A DNA stretch of 64,000 nucleotides from Diabrotica undecimpunctata (taxonomy: Eukaryota > Arthropoda > Insecta > Coleoptera > Chrysomelidae). Positions within the stretch are counted from its first letter, which is position 1. Each line of letters begins with the position of its first letter. Below, piece by piece: positions 25,501-38,300 of the stretch. Both the position numbers and the translations under genes were made by a program. The notes under the pieces were generated by a model. That model had not been told where the DNA came from, made no database searches, and saw nothing but the letters and a program-made list of their open reading frames with translations. The DNA lies in contig NC_092804.1 of the NCBI RefSeq assembly GCF_040954645.1, positions 42,871,753-42,935,752 of the forward strand. Direction: 5' to 3'.

Positions 25501-28500
25501 AATACATGTACTTGCTATATATTAGATATATGGCTATACATATTTGGCAGAATCAACATTCCTCTTTAAAGACTTGTGTCGCCTTTGTGAGACAAAGAAT
25601 GTGATACAGCAATAATGCATAGGAAAAGATAATTAAAAGTACCACCATGAATTATACACTGTTTAAAAAAATAAATAGCGAGAACCAGACTATTAAGATC
25701 AAAGCAACAAAACTGTGTATTTATTTATTTTGCATATATTATTGTTAAACATAGATATTTATACTCGTGGTTAAATTATTGTTAAAATATTTTTATTTTT
25801 AGCTTGAACAATTTATTATAACCGATTTGCATCCCGTATTATCACTTGATGCCAAACTAAGTTCTCATCCAATTGTTAAACATGTTGTAACGCCAGATCA
25901 AATTACCGAGATATTTGATATAATCTCTTACAATAAGGTAAGTAGTTAATAAATATTAATAAACAAACTTGTTATTTCTTGTTCTGTTGTATCCTTTATC
26001 TTCTGACTTATGATTGAAGGTGCAATTGTCTTGCTTACTCGTTAGCGTGGGCTGGTAGATGTTTAAGGTAGTTTTTTGGTGATCTACTTATTTCTTCTCC
26101 AACGGACGGTAAAACCCTAGTCGCCATGCAAGATATACTTGTAGCATTTTTTGTCCACTCTGTATATCATATAAATTTCATAAGGCTTTTCGAATTCCAT
26201 CTTAAAATCTTCCAAAGAGAATAAGCATAATCTAAATGTTTATTTGTACTGCCAGAGGCCTCTAAAAAGATTCAAGGTTAGGCGAATTAGCATCGCAGCG
26301 AGGAATATTTCACTTTACTTTCTATTTGGCAGTCTGGATGGGAGGTTAAGTCGAATTCTGATTTTGAAGGTGTAGACACCTCACTAGTGGAAGCACTCCT
26401 TTGTAGACATGTGTGTTTCTTTGAGACTTGAGAGTGTTAGTTTTTATTTTTAAGGGAGCTATATTATGGTTTTCTTAATTTCTGGTTTATCTCTCTTTAT
26501 TAAGATGATAAAACATGTCGAGCTGATACAGTTGTCAATCATTTCTTTGGTTTTCTATGTCAATTTTAGTGTGGAACCTCTGGAAAGAAGTTCATCGAGT
26601 TATTCGTCATCAAATGAATCCGTATGAACTACAATGAAGGGTTTCGGTAAAAAAACCATAATTTACTGTAATTTATTTTTATTATTTTTGTTCTCTGTCA
26701 AATTAGATTAACGGAAGCTGAAATTTTCTTAATATGCCCCTCAAAGCATTCAGTGACCAGCGAAGTTTTAAAAAGTTCGATCAGTGTATCAGGGGTATAT
26801 TTTTCTTCTTCTTCTTCTTCTAATGGCGCTACAACCCTTTGTGAATCTTGGCCTGCTTAAAAATGTTCTTCCATTCTGCCCTGTCGGATACTTTCCTTCG
26901 CCACTGCCTGATGTTCATGGTTTTAAGATCCCTCTCTACGTCGTCTATCCATCTTTTACGGGGCCTTCCTCTTGTTCTGTTTCCTTGGGGCTTCCATCTC
27001 TGGATTACTTTTACAGCTCGATTATCTGGCATTCTTTCTAGGTGACCAAGCCAGTTTAGTCTTTGTGATTTTACAAATCTGACAATATCTGCGCTCTGCA
27101 TTAGTTCATCCAGCTCGTGGTTCATTTTAATTCTCCACGAACTATCGCTGCATTGGGTTGGTCCAAATATCTTCCTTAGTATTTTGCGCTCAAATATTCT
27201 CAGTTGATTTTCATCAGTGGTTGAGAGGGTCCACGTTTCACATCCATATGTGACCAATGGTCTAATTACTGTTTTGTAGATTCTCAGCTTAGACTCACGA
27301 TTCAGTAACTTACTTTTCATTAAGTCTTTGTATGCATAAAAGCACTTATTACCGCTAAGAATCCGTGCTTGTATTTCTTGACTGATGTTGTTGTTGTCAT
27401 TTATTATTGAGCCTAGGTAGGGAAAAGTGGAGGCATATTTGTAGGTATGGTTGTCTACCTTCAGATTCTCTTGTTCATTCGATTTTGTGCACTCCATATA
27501 TTTTGTTTTGCTTTCATTTATATATAGACCAAACGTAGCAGCTTCTCGTTTCAGTTCTATGACTTTTTCGCTCAATACCCTTTTGTTGCGGCTTATTATG
27601 GCAACATCATCCGCATATGCGCATATTTGCATAGCTCCTGTATTAATACAGCCGTTTACATCCAGTTTTCTAACAACAGCTTCTAAAGTTAGATTAAAAA
27701 GTGTTGTTGATAAGGCATCCCCTTGTCTAACTCCATTTTCAATATCAAAGGCCTGCGTCATATCCCCATCTATTCTCACCATAGCTTTGGAACCCTCCAG
27801 AGTCATTCGTATAAGTTTAACCAACTTATTGGGTATCCCTAATATATATTGGGGTATATTTTTATATATTATATATTCTTGTATGTCTAGAAATTTAATA
27901 ATCAATGTATATAGATTGTATTAAGAGATAAATTCTACTACATACATGTCATGATATGAAAATGACCAAGATAAATTCTTGAATTTTTATTTATGTTCAT
28001 TTTTTTGGTTTGAAAAATAATAATTAAATTTTAATAAAGATACTCTATACTCTAAAGATACTTTATAAAGATATTTTTATAAAGATACTACTGAGGTTCT
28101 GATTTATCTAGAATTAAATATAGCTAGTAGATAACCACTTTGTATTATTTTATTTCTCTAATACACTTCCCTTCTATTGGACAAAAAATAAATAATTGTA
28201 ATAATTTTTACTAAAGAGCATATGAGGTAAGTGTGATTGATTCTGTTTCTTTGGATATATATTGGTTTAGAAAAAGACAAAACCTATATATTATTGTTTT
28301 TCTTTTTTTAAGCTAATCCCCTAACAACTAGGATCTTTGAGTTTTCCTAGTTTTCCTTGTCACTCAGAAAACATATAAGGTGGCGCCCTTTTTATTTAGT
28401 TCAATTTATTTTGAATCTACTTCCCTTCCAGTTTGTATGATTACCTTTTTTATTTTCTGATTTATTTTTAAATAAACCTTTTCAGCATCTCCCGTCTAGA

Positions 28501-31500
28501 TATTTTGACCGACTTCCAAACGATCACCGTTGTGTCCTTATAAACACCTGAGAACCGGTAGAATTGTGGACGTCTTTAAAGCTGGTTTCTTCCTTTAATT
28601 TAAATTTAAAGACAGAGCATCCCCTTGTGTTAATGTTTACGTTACCCAAAATAGCACTCAACTGAGCTCCCTTTTTACCCATCCAGATTTATGTCCATTG
28701 CATATTTCGGCGCGTTGAATATCATTCGGAGCTATCTTGGAGTGGAGTCGTGATTGTTTTTGTTATTAGAAAACTTGGCACAACCCCATAGTTGAAGTAC
28801 TTGCGTCTATATGGGCTTTATTGTGCACTTGGATGGACTTATGGACTTTATTTGCTAAGATGTTTTTTAATTGAGATTTTTTTCGTTATTTATTGGTAAT
28901 ACATCATGATTGGATGTGGTGGGTGTGCTTAACTTTGATTTTGGATGCGCTCATCCAATCTGGCAGTAGATTCAGGTTTAGACAGTAGGAGATAATAATA
29001 AATTAATATTTGTTTAAATAATAAAGTAACGATTAGCATTAGCAATTATAAAATCGCCATCCTCGGAAAGAGAACTAATCTCTAATCTGTGAATAAGTGA
29101 TTATATCATGTATATCATGTTATAGTACGTCGATAGATAACGTCTGTTCACCATCTTAACTTTATGGGATTATTTTTGAATTCTTTATGCGTAAACTGTA
29201 AAAGTTTGCTCCTTATTTACATTCTGGTTTGGTAGGTAGGTACACAGTCATATTTCTGCTCTAATTTTACAAAGCTATATAATTAGTTGTTTTTTTTTAA
29301 TTCTATTGTTTTTTGTTTTCTTACTGTTTTCGTTTGCTGTATTGTTTTATTTTTCCTTTTTTATATATATATTTTTTCCATATTTTTTTTAATCTTTTAT
29401 GTCATTTTATTTTTATAATATAATTGTAGATAGTTTACTGGGATCATAACAGGGGCCGATCATAACATTTTAACAAGATAGGTGGACCTCGGATAGACTT
29501 AGGGCTTTAAATATAGGGGAAAAACATAGGTTATAATCTTAAACTAATACATAAAATATGCTTGTAAACATTTTTATAGATGTTATAATTTTCCGTTGTC
29601 GGTCAGATAGCCAAACGGGCCAGGCGGCCGATTCTCATTCGCTTCACTGTCGAATGGTTCAGTGGATGTGGATTCAAGCCCCGGCTGTACACAGAAAAAT
29701 AAAAAAGGGGAACACAGCAGTTTAAAATTCTAAAACGAATCTGCGGCTTAGACTAGAATATGCTGGTGTATACTCGGCTTATGGTGGAGCAGTACGGCAA
29801 GAGATAAAAGTTTAAAATTCTAATGTAGGTATGATTTACTCCTCAGTTAATATTATTAAATTTTTAGGGAGCATCTATCTTACGAATGCTGGAAGCCACG
29901 GTAGGCGAAGAAGTTTTCCAAAATGGTGTCAAAAACTACTTAAATAGGTACGCATTTGGCAACGCCGTCACGAAAGACTTATTAACCGAACTGCAGCTTT
30001 TAGTCGGAAATAAATTTGATGTCACAGAGATGATGGACACATTTACACTTCAGATGGGTTATCCTATATTAGATGTTGCCATATCAGGAGATACTTACAC
30101 TTTGACTCAGAAGAGATTTTTAAAGGATCCTAATGCTAGTTACAATGTAAACGAAACCAAGTTTAAGTAAGTCAATATTCAATATTTATCTTTACAGCAG
30201 GAACTGTTATAAGGCCAATAAATATTATTCTTTTTCTGTGAGAATCTCTTAGTATTTATTTATAACAATGTCTTTGGGTGTTTTAGCCAGGCGTGTCAGG
30301 TATTTTTCCTTGTATTATCAGTTTCAACACTTCATATTTATTTTTGTTTCGCAACCGGGCTAGATATTCGAGCTTGCTTTTTGTACTGTTTGAAAGATTT
30401 TTAACATCTTTGTATAGTTTTGTAAATAGTTCGTTGTTAGATGTATGGACCAACGAATATAGACGCATATAGAAGCATACATCCACATATTTTTTAGTAT
30501 ATACTAAAACAATAGTATATATAGTAACAATAGTATATATAATAACAATATTTTACTTTTGTTCCGTCAACATTAAGGAACGCTCATGTGATCCCCTCTT
30601 CACCACCATAATTCCTGATCTTGTCAGTGTGCTAGAATTGCTTTTTGGTACGTACACCAAACAATTCTCTTTTACAATTTGAAAATTCGAAATTATAAAG
30701 TACTTTTGGATTTCCAAATGTTCTTCTATATGCATCTATATTCGTAGTATGAACCTGAAATTCTGGAGTGTTATTCATACATTTTTAATTTAGCTTTTGC
30801 TTATCTGTATATATTTGCTAGTCTCTATGTATGGTTTGTCAATGCCTTGGTTAGTCAAAGATTCTATTACTGCCTTGGGATGTATAGAATCAAAAGCCAT
30901 CTTGAAATCTATTAAGGTTAATGATAGCTGTATTTCATATTCTTTAGCTCTACTCATTAGTTATCGAAGCGCATGGATATGATCCAGGGTACTGAATCCA
31001 CTTCTGAAGCCAGATTGTTCTCTTGGCTATGCAGCATCTAATGCATTTGTTAATCTGTTGTTGATGATTTTTGTGAATATCTTGTATATGATTGGTAGTA
31101 AACTTATAGGCTTGTGAACCTTTCTTGTGAACGAGAATTATGTTTGCTGTATTCCAATAGTCTGGTATGCGTCTTGATCTTAGGCAGTTCGTAAATATGC
31201 CTACTAAGATTTTCCAGTTTTTTTTCCCCAGCGTATTTAAGCAGTTCCACTGTTATGCCATATATTCCAGTTGCTTTACCGCTTTTCACCTTTGTAATTG
31301 TCGATTCTACTTATTCCAGAAGGACTTCTGGTAAATCTTGGTTACTGATTACTTCTTCAAGTGTTTCAGGCGTTTTGTATAGTTCGCTGTAGAATTTAGT
31401 CACAAGTTGTAATTTTGTCAGCAATTCTGATGTTTTTGTTTGTTATAGCAACGATTTGCTTCTTTCCAATGATTAATGCTTTTCTTGTTTTCTTATAGTT

Positions 31501-32271
31501 TATTCTGTTTTCGATTGCATTTTCTACCAGTTTTTCATTGTATTTTTTTATGTCTTCCTTAATAATACCACGTTTTACGAAATAAATCTGTATAATTTGT
31601 AAATATTTTCAGGCTTCAGTCCCTCCACTAAATGGAAAACCATGCTAAACATAAATAATGCCATAGCTGTGAGAAGTTTGGTCATTAAAATATAATATTC
31701 ATGTACAAAGTTGATAATTTGGGTTATTATGTTTTAGGTATAGGTGGTCTGTACCAGTGACTTATGTTACAAATTTGGGCAAGTCTAGTGAATTCATACT
31801 TTTTAAATATAATGATAATCAGGGTAAGTTAATCTTATAATAAAATGTGATATATACGAATGCTCAACCAATTAGTATCTCCTCAACAAACAAATAACTA
31901 AAGTCAATACTTCGATTTGTAAGTGGTGTTTTTAATTGGGAAATTTGTATCTCCCTAAATCTCGCCAAAATAAATGTTTTGACAAAAATCAAAAACCGGT
32001 GGATTTTTATATTGGAGGCACCAATTTTTTAGCACAAATAATTCTTGCAAATTTAAGCCTACGCTGGGTGTTGCAACCGACTACAAATTTTTAAAGAGGA
32101 GAAGAAACCCATAATTTGAAAGTGTTTTCATACTTACACAAGTTTTTTTTTATTTTACTGACAAAATTTTAAAGTTGTGGGAGGTTGCACCTCCATACAG
32201 CACCGGAGTTTCTATAATTATTTTTGCATAAAAATTGGCCCCCCTCGATATAAAAGTTGATCAGTTTTTAG

Positions 32272-32318
<47 letters not shown>

Positions 32319-35300
32319 GGGATTCTACAGTATTCACTGCCTTCCCTCGCTCAACCGTTTCCATCTCTCTCTGTTGTTCCATTCTCCATCGTTTAGGCCT
32401 CTCTTACTCATGGCGTCGTCTACTTCATTCCTCCAGGATTTTCGGGGTCGTCCTCTTTTCCTCCTTCCTATGGGGCTCCATTCGGTTATTCTCTTTATCC
32501 ATCTGCTATCGCTAGTTCTTCTTACATGTCCATACCACTTTAATCTTTTTTGTTCTATATATGTTAGTATGTCTGTTTCTATTGATGTTCTTTGCTTTAT
32601 TTCGTCATTACTTCTCCTATCCATTCTTGTTACTCTGCAGCATCTTCGCAGGCATTCCATCTCTGTTGCTACTATCTTACTGCTGTTTTTCTTGTTTATG
32701 ATCCAATTTTCAGCCCCATATGTCATAATACTTCGCACTAATGTTTTATAAATCTGCGTTTTTGTCTTCATATTTAGGTGTCTATCCCACCATACTGAGT
32801 TAAGTTGTCGGATTGCTGTTCTTGTTTGTCCTAATCTTTGTGTAATTTCTTCCTCTGTTGTTGCCTTTTTCGTGATTATAAACCCCAGGTATTTGAATTT
32901 ATCCTTTCCTTTGATTGTTACGTTGTCATCAATCTGTAGATCTTCTATCTATATTCAATAGATTTTTATCAAAACATTTATTTTGCCGAGGTTTACTAGG
33001 AACAAATTTTCGTTTGGAACACCGTGTATAGTCACTGCTACAAATTCATGCAACAACGTAAATGTTTTTTATTTTTTCCCAAAAGTCTTTATTTACTTTA
33101 GTTATTGTTTTACTTATTTTGGTACCATGTCCAACTTGAAGTCCACTCCTCTGCATATACCATTAAGTGTACAGGGATATAAGGAACATACAGTTTAACG
33201 TGCAATGAATAAATAGTAATAAATGAGTTTTAGTAGTTTGTCATTTGCCTTCCAAGAGACATCTTTTAGTTTTGTGTTTGTAGCGTAAATCGAATCCAGA
33301 TCATTCGGCACTATAGACTGATATACTTACATATGGGCTACCGATTTTTTAATTTAAACTTAAATACAGTTCAATAATACATACTACTACTACAATATTT
33401 TACTAGTTCTTCTTCTTTTTATGTAGACATGACTGTCTGTTTTTCAATGTACCTCCAATAAATTGTTGTTCCATCGTTTTTGTGGTGTCCCTACTCATTA
33501 TCTTCCTATTGGGAAACCATCTCTTGCCGTCTGTACTACTCTATTTGTTGCCATTCGATCGTTATACGATCGTTCCATTCTACTCTTCTATTTCTTATCC
33601 AGTCCTTGATATCCTACGTCGTATATTTAACGGTCAGTTTTTCTAAATGTTTTTATCTCTGCGGTTTCTAACATCCTTTTTGTTCTCTCTTGTCTTTAGA
33701 GAGTAGTATTGCCTCGTCTGCATAGCAGATTATTTTAACTTGTTTTTCTTCCATTGGGATCCTTTTATAGTTCTTACTTTTTTATTATTTCATCCATAAT
33801 CAGGTTGAACAATAGACGACTCAGAGAATCTCCCTGTCTTATCCCATTGCCAGCTTCAACAAGGTCAGTTAGTTCTTCTTCTACATTTACTTTTATTGCG
33901 TTGTTTTGGTAGATATTTTCGATCGTTTTAATTATTTCTAAAGGTGTCTCTCTGCCTTTTTAAAGTCCACGAAACATAGATATGCCGGTTTGTTGTATTC
34001 GAATGATTTCTCTTGCACTTGACTCATTATAAATATAGCGTCGGTGCGTGATCTTGTTGTTCTTCTGCTAGTGTTATATATTCATTCTGTTTATTTATTA
34101 CTTTGGTTGTTAATTTTAGTATTGTGTTTAATAAATGAATTCCTCTGTAATTTTCCGGGTCCTATTTGTCTCCCTTTTTGAAGAGAGGTATTAGGATGCT
34201 TCATCTCCTCTCCTGGTAATTTTCTGTTTTTAAATTTCCTTAATGCTTCCTTTAACTCTTCCTGCTCAATATTTATTTCTTCGTTTGACGTCACCTCTGG
34301 TGTTGGTGGTTCATTATCGTCACCTTTAGCAAATAGGGATCGAATGTAGTCTGCCCATGTTTACTTCTGAATGTGTTTCGTTTTATTAGTTCGTTCATCT
34401 CTTTTCTTTGTCCCCTGATCATTCTCCATATTTCTTTTTGTGTTCCGTAGAAGTCGTGTTCAATCTGTTTTGAGAAGCTCTGCCAGTGTTCCCTTTTTCT
34501 GATTTCTGACTCGTTTATAGCGGTTATATGCCTGTTGTATTGTGTATTGTAAAAAGGCTTTCTTCTTTTCTTCACATTTGGTCTTCACTTCCTCTCTAAA
34601 TCATGGGGTTTGCTTTTTTATTTAATTATGTTATTTTTGAGTTTTTCCCAACTTTCGTCGATGTTTTTGTTTTCGGTTTTATTCCCAGCAATCTTCTCTG
34701 ATATTCTTTTTCTGTATACGTATTCAGTGGATTTCGCATTTAGTCATTCTACTCTGATTTTTGTGTGTGTTGGCTCCGCTCTCTTAGGTGTGAAGTATTT
34801 CATGGTGATTCTTATTTTATACTAGGCTATGGTCGCTACCTACATCTGCTGAGGTGAGGCATCTTACGTCGATTAATTTTGATAGATGTATATATCTGTT
34901 GGTTATAAAGTAATTTATAATAGATCTTTATCCACGGATGTTATTGAATGTATATTTGTGTTAGTCTTTGTGGTCAAAAAATGTGTTGTTTATTCTAAGT
35001 TCGTTATTTGTGCAGAAGTTCATCAATTCCCTACATTTTCGTTTTTAACATTCTCGTTATGATTTTGCTTAATTACGGTCTTCCGGAAAACGAAGAATAT
35101 ATTTTTCCTAATATTTTAGTTACCATAAAGAAACCAGCTGGAGCAACATGGCTGAAATTTAATACTGACCAAATAGGTTATTATCGAGTTAACTATCCAC
35201 TCGATGAATGGAAAAATATAATAAACAACTACACTTTGTTTAGTACCGGAGACAAGACCCATCTTCTAGAAGAAACTTTCATGATAGCCGAAGCCAATCA

Positions 35301-38300
35301 ATTAAGTTATACAATTCCGCTGGAACTGACTAAGAAGTTAAAAGACGAACTCGATTATACACCATGGAGTGTAGCTGCATCCAATATAAAAGACATTCTT
35401 AATAGGCTTAGAGGTGCTAAGTCTGAAGTGATCTCGGTATACAAGGTAAGTGAAACACTATTAAGAACAGGTAGAGAATAACAGTGAGTAGTGTTATGAT
35501 CTCTTTGTAATTACGAGTTTGTTTTTAATAATATAGAACCATCCAGAAATACATAATTAAAGCAGGCCACGGAATAAGCCTTCCTTCTTTTAGGTGGTTA
35601 CTCACTCCCACACAAGGAAACCAAATCAACTATAAACATAACCTAAATTTTAGACATACTTATTTTAGTACTTTAAATTTGTGTGATGAACAGAGATAAT
35701 ATACCTGAAAGCTGAAAAGAAGGATGGATTACCGCTGTATCTCAATTGTCCGCACTCTTGGTAGATTGTACGGAAAAGTTTTGAAAACCCTAGTCGTAAA
35801 CGAATATGAACCTCTTGAGCTGGGACAACAAGCAGGATTTTGAGTTGAACGATCTTGCATTGACCACATCTACACTTTACCCAACTAAATAAAAAAATAA
35901 TGGCTAGTGAAAGACCAACTCTATTGTTTGTGAACTTGACAAAAGCTTATCATACAATACCCATATCTAGACTATGGCAAGTACTTGAAAGCTTTAATTT
36001 AATCCACAATCTTCACACAGTGGCTGTAATGGACCTTTGTAGGAATCCCAAAAAGTCAAGTACAAATTATAATTAAAAAGGATAAATTTTGAAGATTTAT
36101 CAAACCTTTTTCTCTTAATCTTTCTCTTATTATATAAATTATTTACCCCTGGTCTTACCCCTTATTCTTATTTCCAGTTAATCCAAAATATTCCCATATA
36201 AAGATTTCATTGTTGTTTTCGTTTAGATATTTAAGAACTTTTAAGAACCTTTAACGCAGTTTTTTTAGTTCTTTGGAATATAGTTATTTTTTTTGTGTAG
36301 TGCGTTTTGAGAGTGCGTGTTTGTTTTTATTTTTTTTAATAATAAAATTTTCAATTGCTTGGTTCTAGATCACTCTCCTTTTATTTATAATCGAAGTTAA
36401 ATATGGCTGGTATTATATGTAACATTTATATAAATACAATGGATAATTTGTCTATAATTGTTATAACATCATTATTGGAACATATTAATATCATATCCAG
36501 CCAGCTCTAAGGCATTGTTGATAAGTTATGTTCTTTTTCTATTAGATGATATAAAGACACTTCTAATTGAATTGGCATTAAAACTTTTTTTTTGTTTTCG
36601 AACTGAGTGATACGTGGCATTTTAACCTTTCCTCTCATCGAATAATCATCAAAATAATATACAAAACTATAACCAATATTCATAGTAAATCCATTTGACA
36701 CAAACACGTTTTTTTGACGTGACAACGTCTTAAATTAGGTTGTGGCTCGGAGTCACTCATGAAAAAGTGTAACGCCCGCTCACGTCTGTTACGATGAGTC
36801 ACCGAACGAGAGAGAGGCCCGCCGGACCGGCGAATGCCTTGCGTCTCTCTCCCACTCAAACATGATCGGTCCGCTGCGCGCGCAGCACTAGAGAATTAGG
36901 CGCGTTGAATCGGTGCGTGCTTGTGTCTCTGTCTTTCTCGAGCGTTCTTGGCGTTGGATTACACATTACAGCAGAAACACTTCCTTTCATTTCATATTTC
37001 TCCTATCATCGTCCTATCCTCAACAAAATCACTCAAATAGAAATTAGTTAAGTTTAAGTTTACATGTACAATGTTTTAGTAAACAAAATATATTTCTATA
37101 GTTAAAATTTGTGCAATTCTTATTTTCATTCAATTCCTTGTTCCTATTGTGCAATTTAATAATATTCATATCAATAAATATTCTACCGAGAAAAAGACGT
37201 TGTCACGTAAAATCTTCGCCCGTAAAACCGACTTTACAGGCAACCGATTTTTTTAAGCAATAACTAAATAAATTCAATTGTTGATGTCACTAGGTTTATT
37301 GTATTCAAAGCTTTTTCAAAGGGTTTGTTGACGGTATGTCTGTGACAAGATAAAAGTAAAAGTTTTTCTCACCAATATTACTATAGGGTGACATTTTTAA
37401 TCGGCTTGCTATATTTGTTAAAATCAAACGGTGTTCTTTTAAATGTTATCACTTGTATTTGGTCGGCCATATACGTTTTTATATATTTTGTATAAAAGGT
37501 CTTCAGTATTGTGTATAAAAACCTAACCTAACCTAAGTTCGATTAAGTACTTAAATAATATTATTTTTAGGAATATATTACAAAGATTGTTTCACCTGCT
37601 TACAATAAATTTACTTGGACAGAGGGCGCAAGTGATACTCATCTTGAAAAGTAGGTATCTTTTACAGTAATATTTAATTTAAAATATTTGTCATACACAC
37701 AAATATAACTAACGAGATCCTTTATTTCGATCTTATATATTGTTTGGTTATTATTAGGTTAGCAAGACTCAAAGTACTTAGTTTAGCATGTACAGCTGAT
37801 CATAAGGAAGCATTGGATGCAGCACGATCAAAATTCAATACCTGGATAGAAACTAAGCAGGCAATATCACCAAATTTACGAAGTCTTGTTTATGTTTACG
37901 GTAAGACCAGATTTACGTCACGTACATATTTCTTTTTTAGTCAGATCAGTAGCTTTTATAAAAAAAAATGCTTTACAAAGGGTTTACTAGCTACGCACTA
38001 TACTTACATTTTACTCACAATTCCTATTAATGTTGAGACACTATGCCCTACTTCAATTATACATTTTTAAACTGTTTCAGTAATTAGTTCTTCTATTTTT
38101 AACAGATTCTCCGATAATATTATAAGTTAAGACGTTAAGTTTCTGTTTTCAGGAGGTGGTGTGTGTTTTTTTTTTGTTAATATATCTTTACTTTACTTTA
38201 TCGTGTCCATACATGTCATTCATAAAATTTCAGCCCAGTATCGGGCTTCGTCGGTTCCATCTTTGTTGGCGAGCCACAAATCTTCTAGGGTACATCGATG

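Noticed and set aside
26829..27905. Host gene encoding a 358-residue protein
   Set aside because: It contains RT motifs with YADD and is bracketed by a 13-bp target duplication; the first codons are flanking DNA. It is a LINE.
35016..35445. Aminopeptidase exon 8 starting after the acceptor at 35014-35015
   Set aside because: Joining there to exon 7 puts the reading frame out of phase with GYYRVNYP; only the AG at 35094-35095 keeps it.
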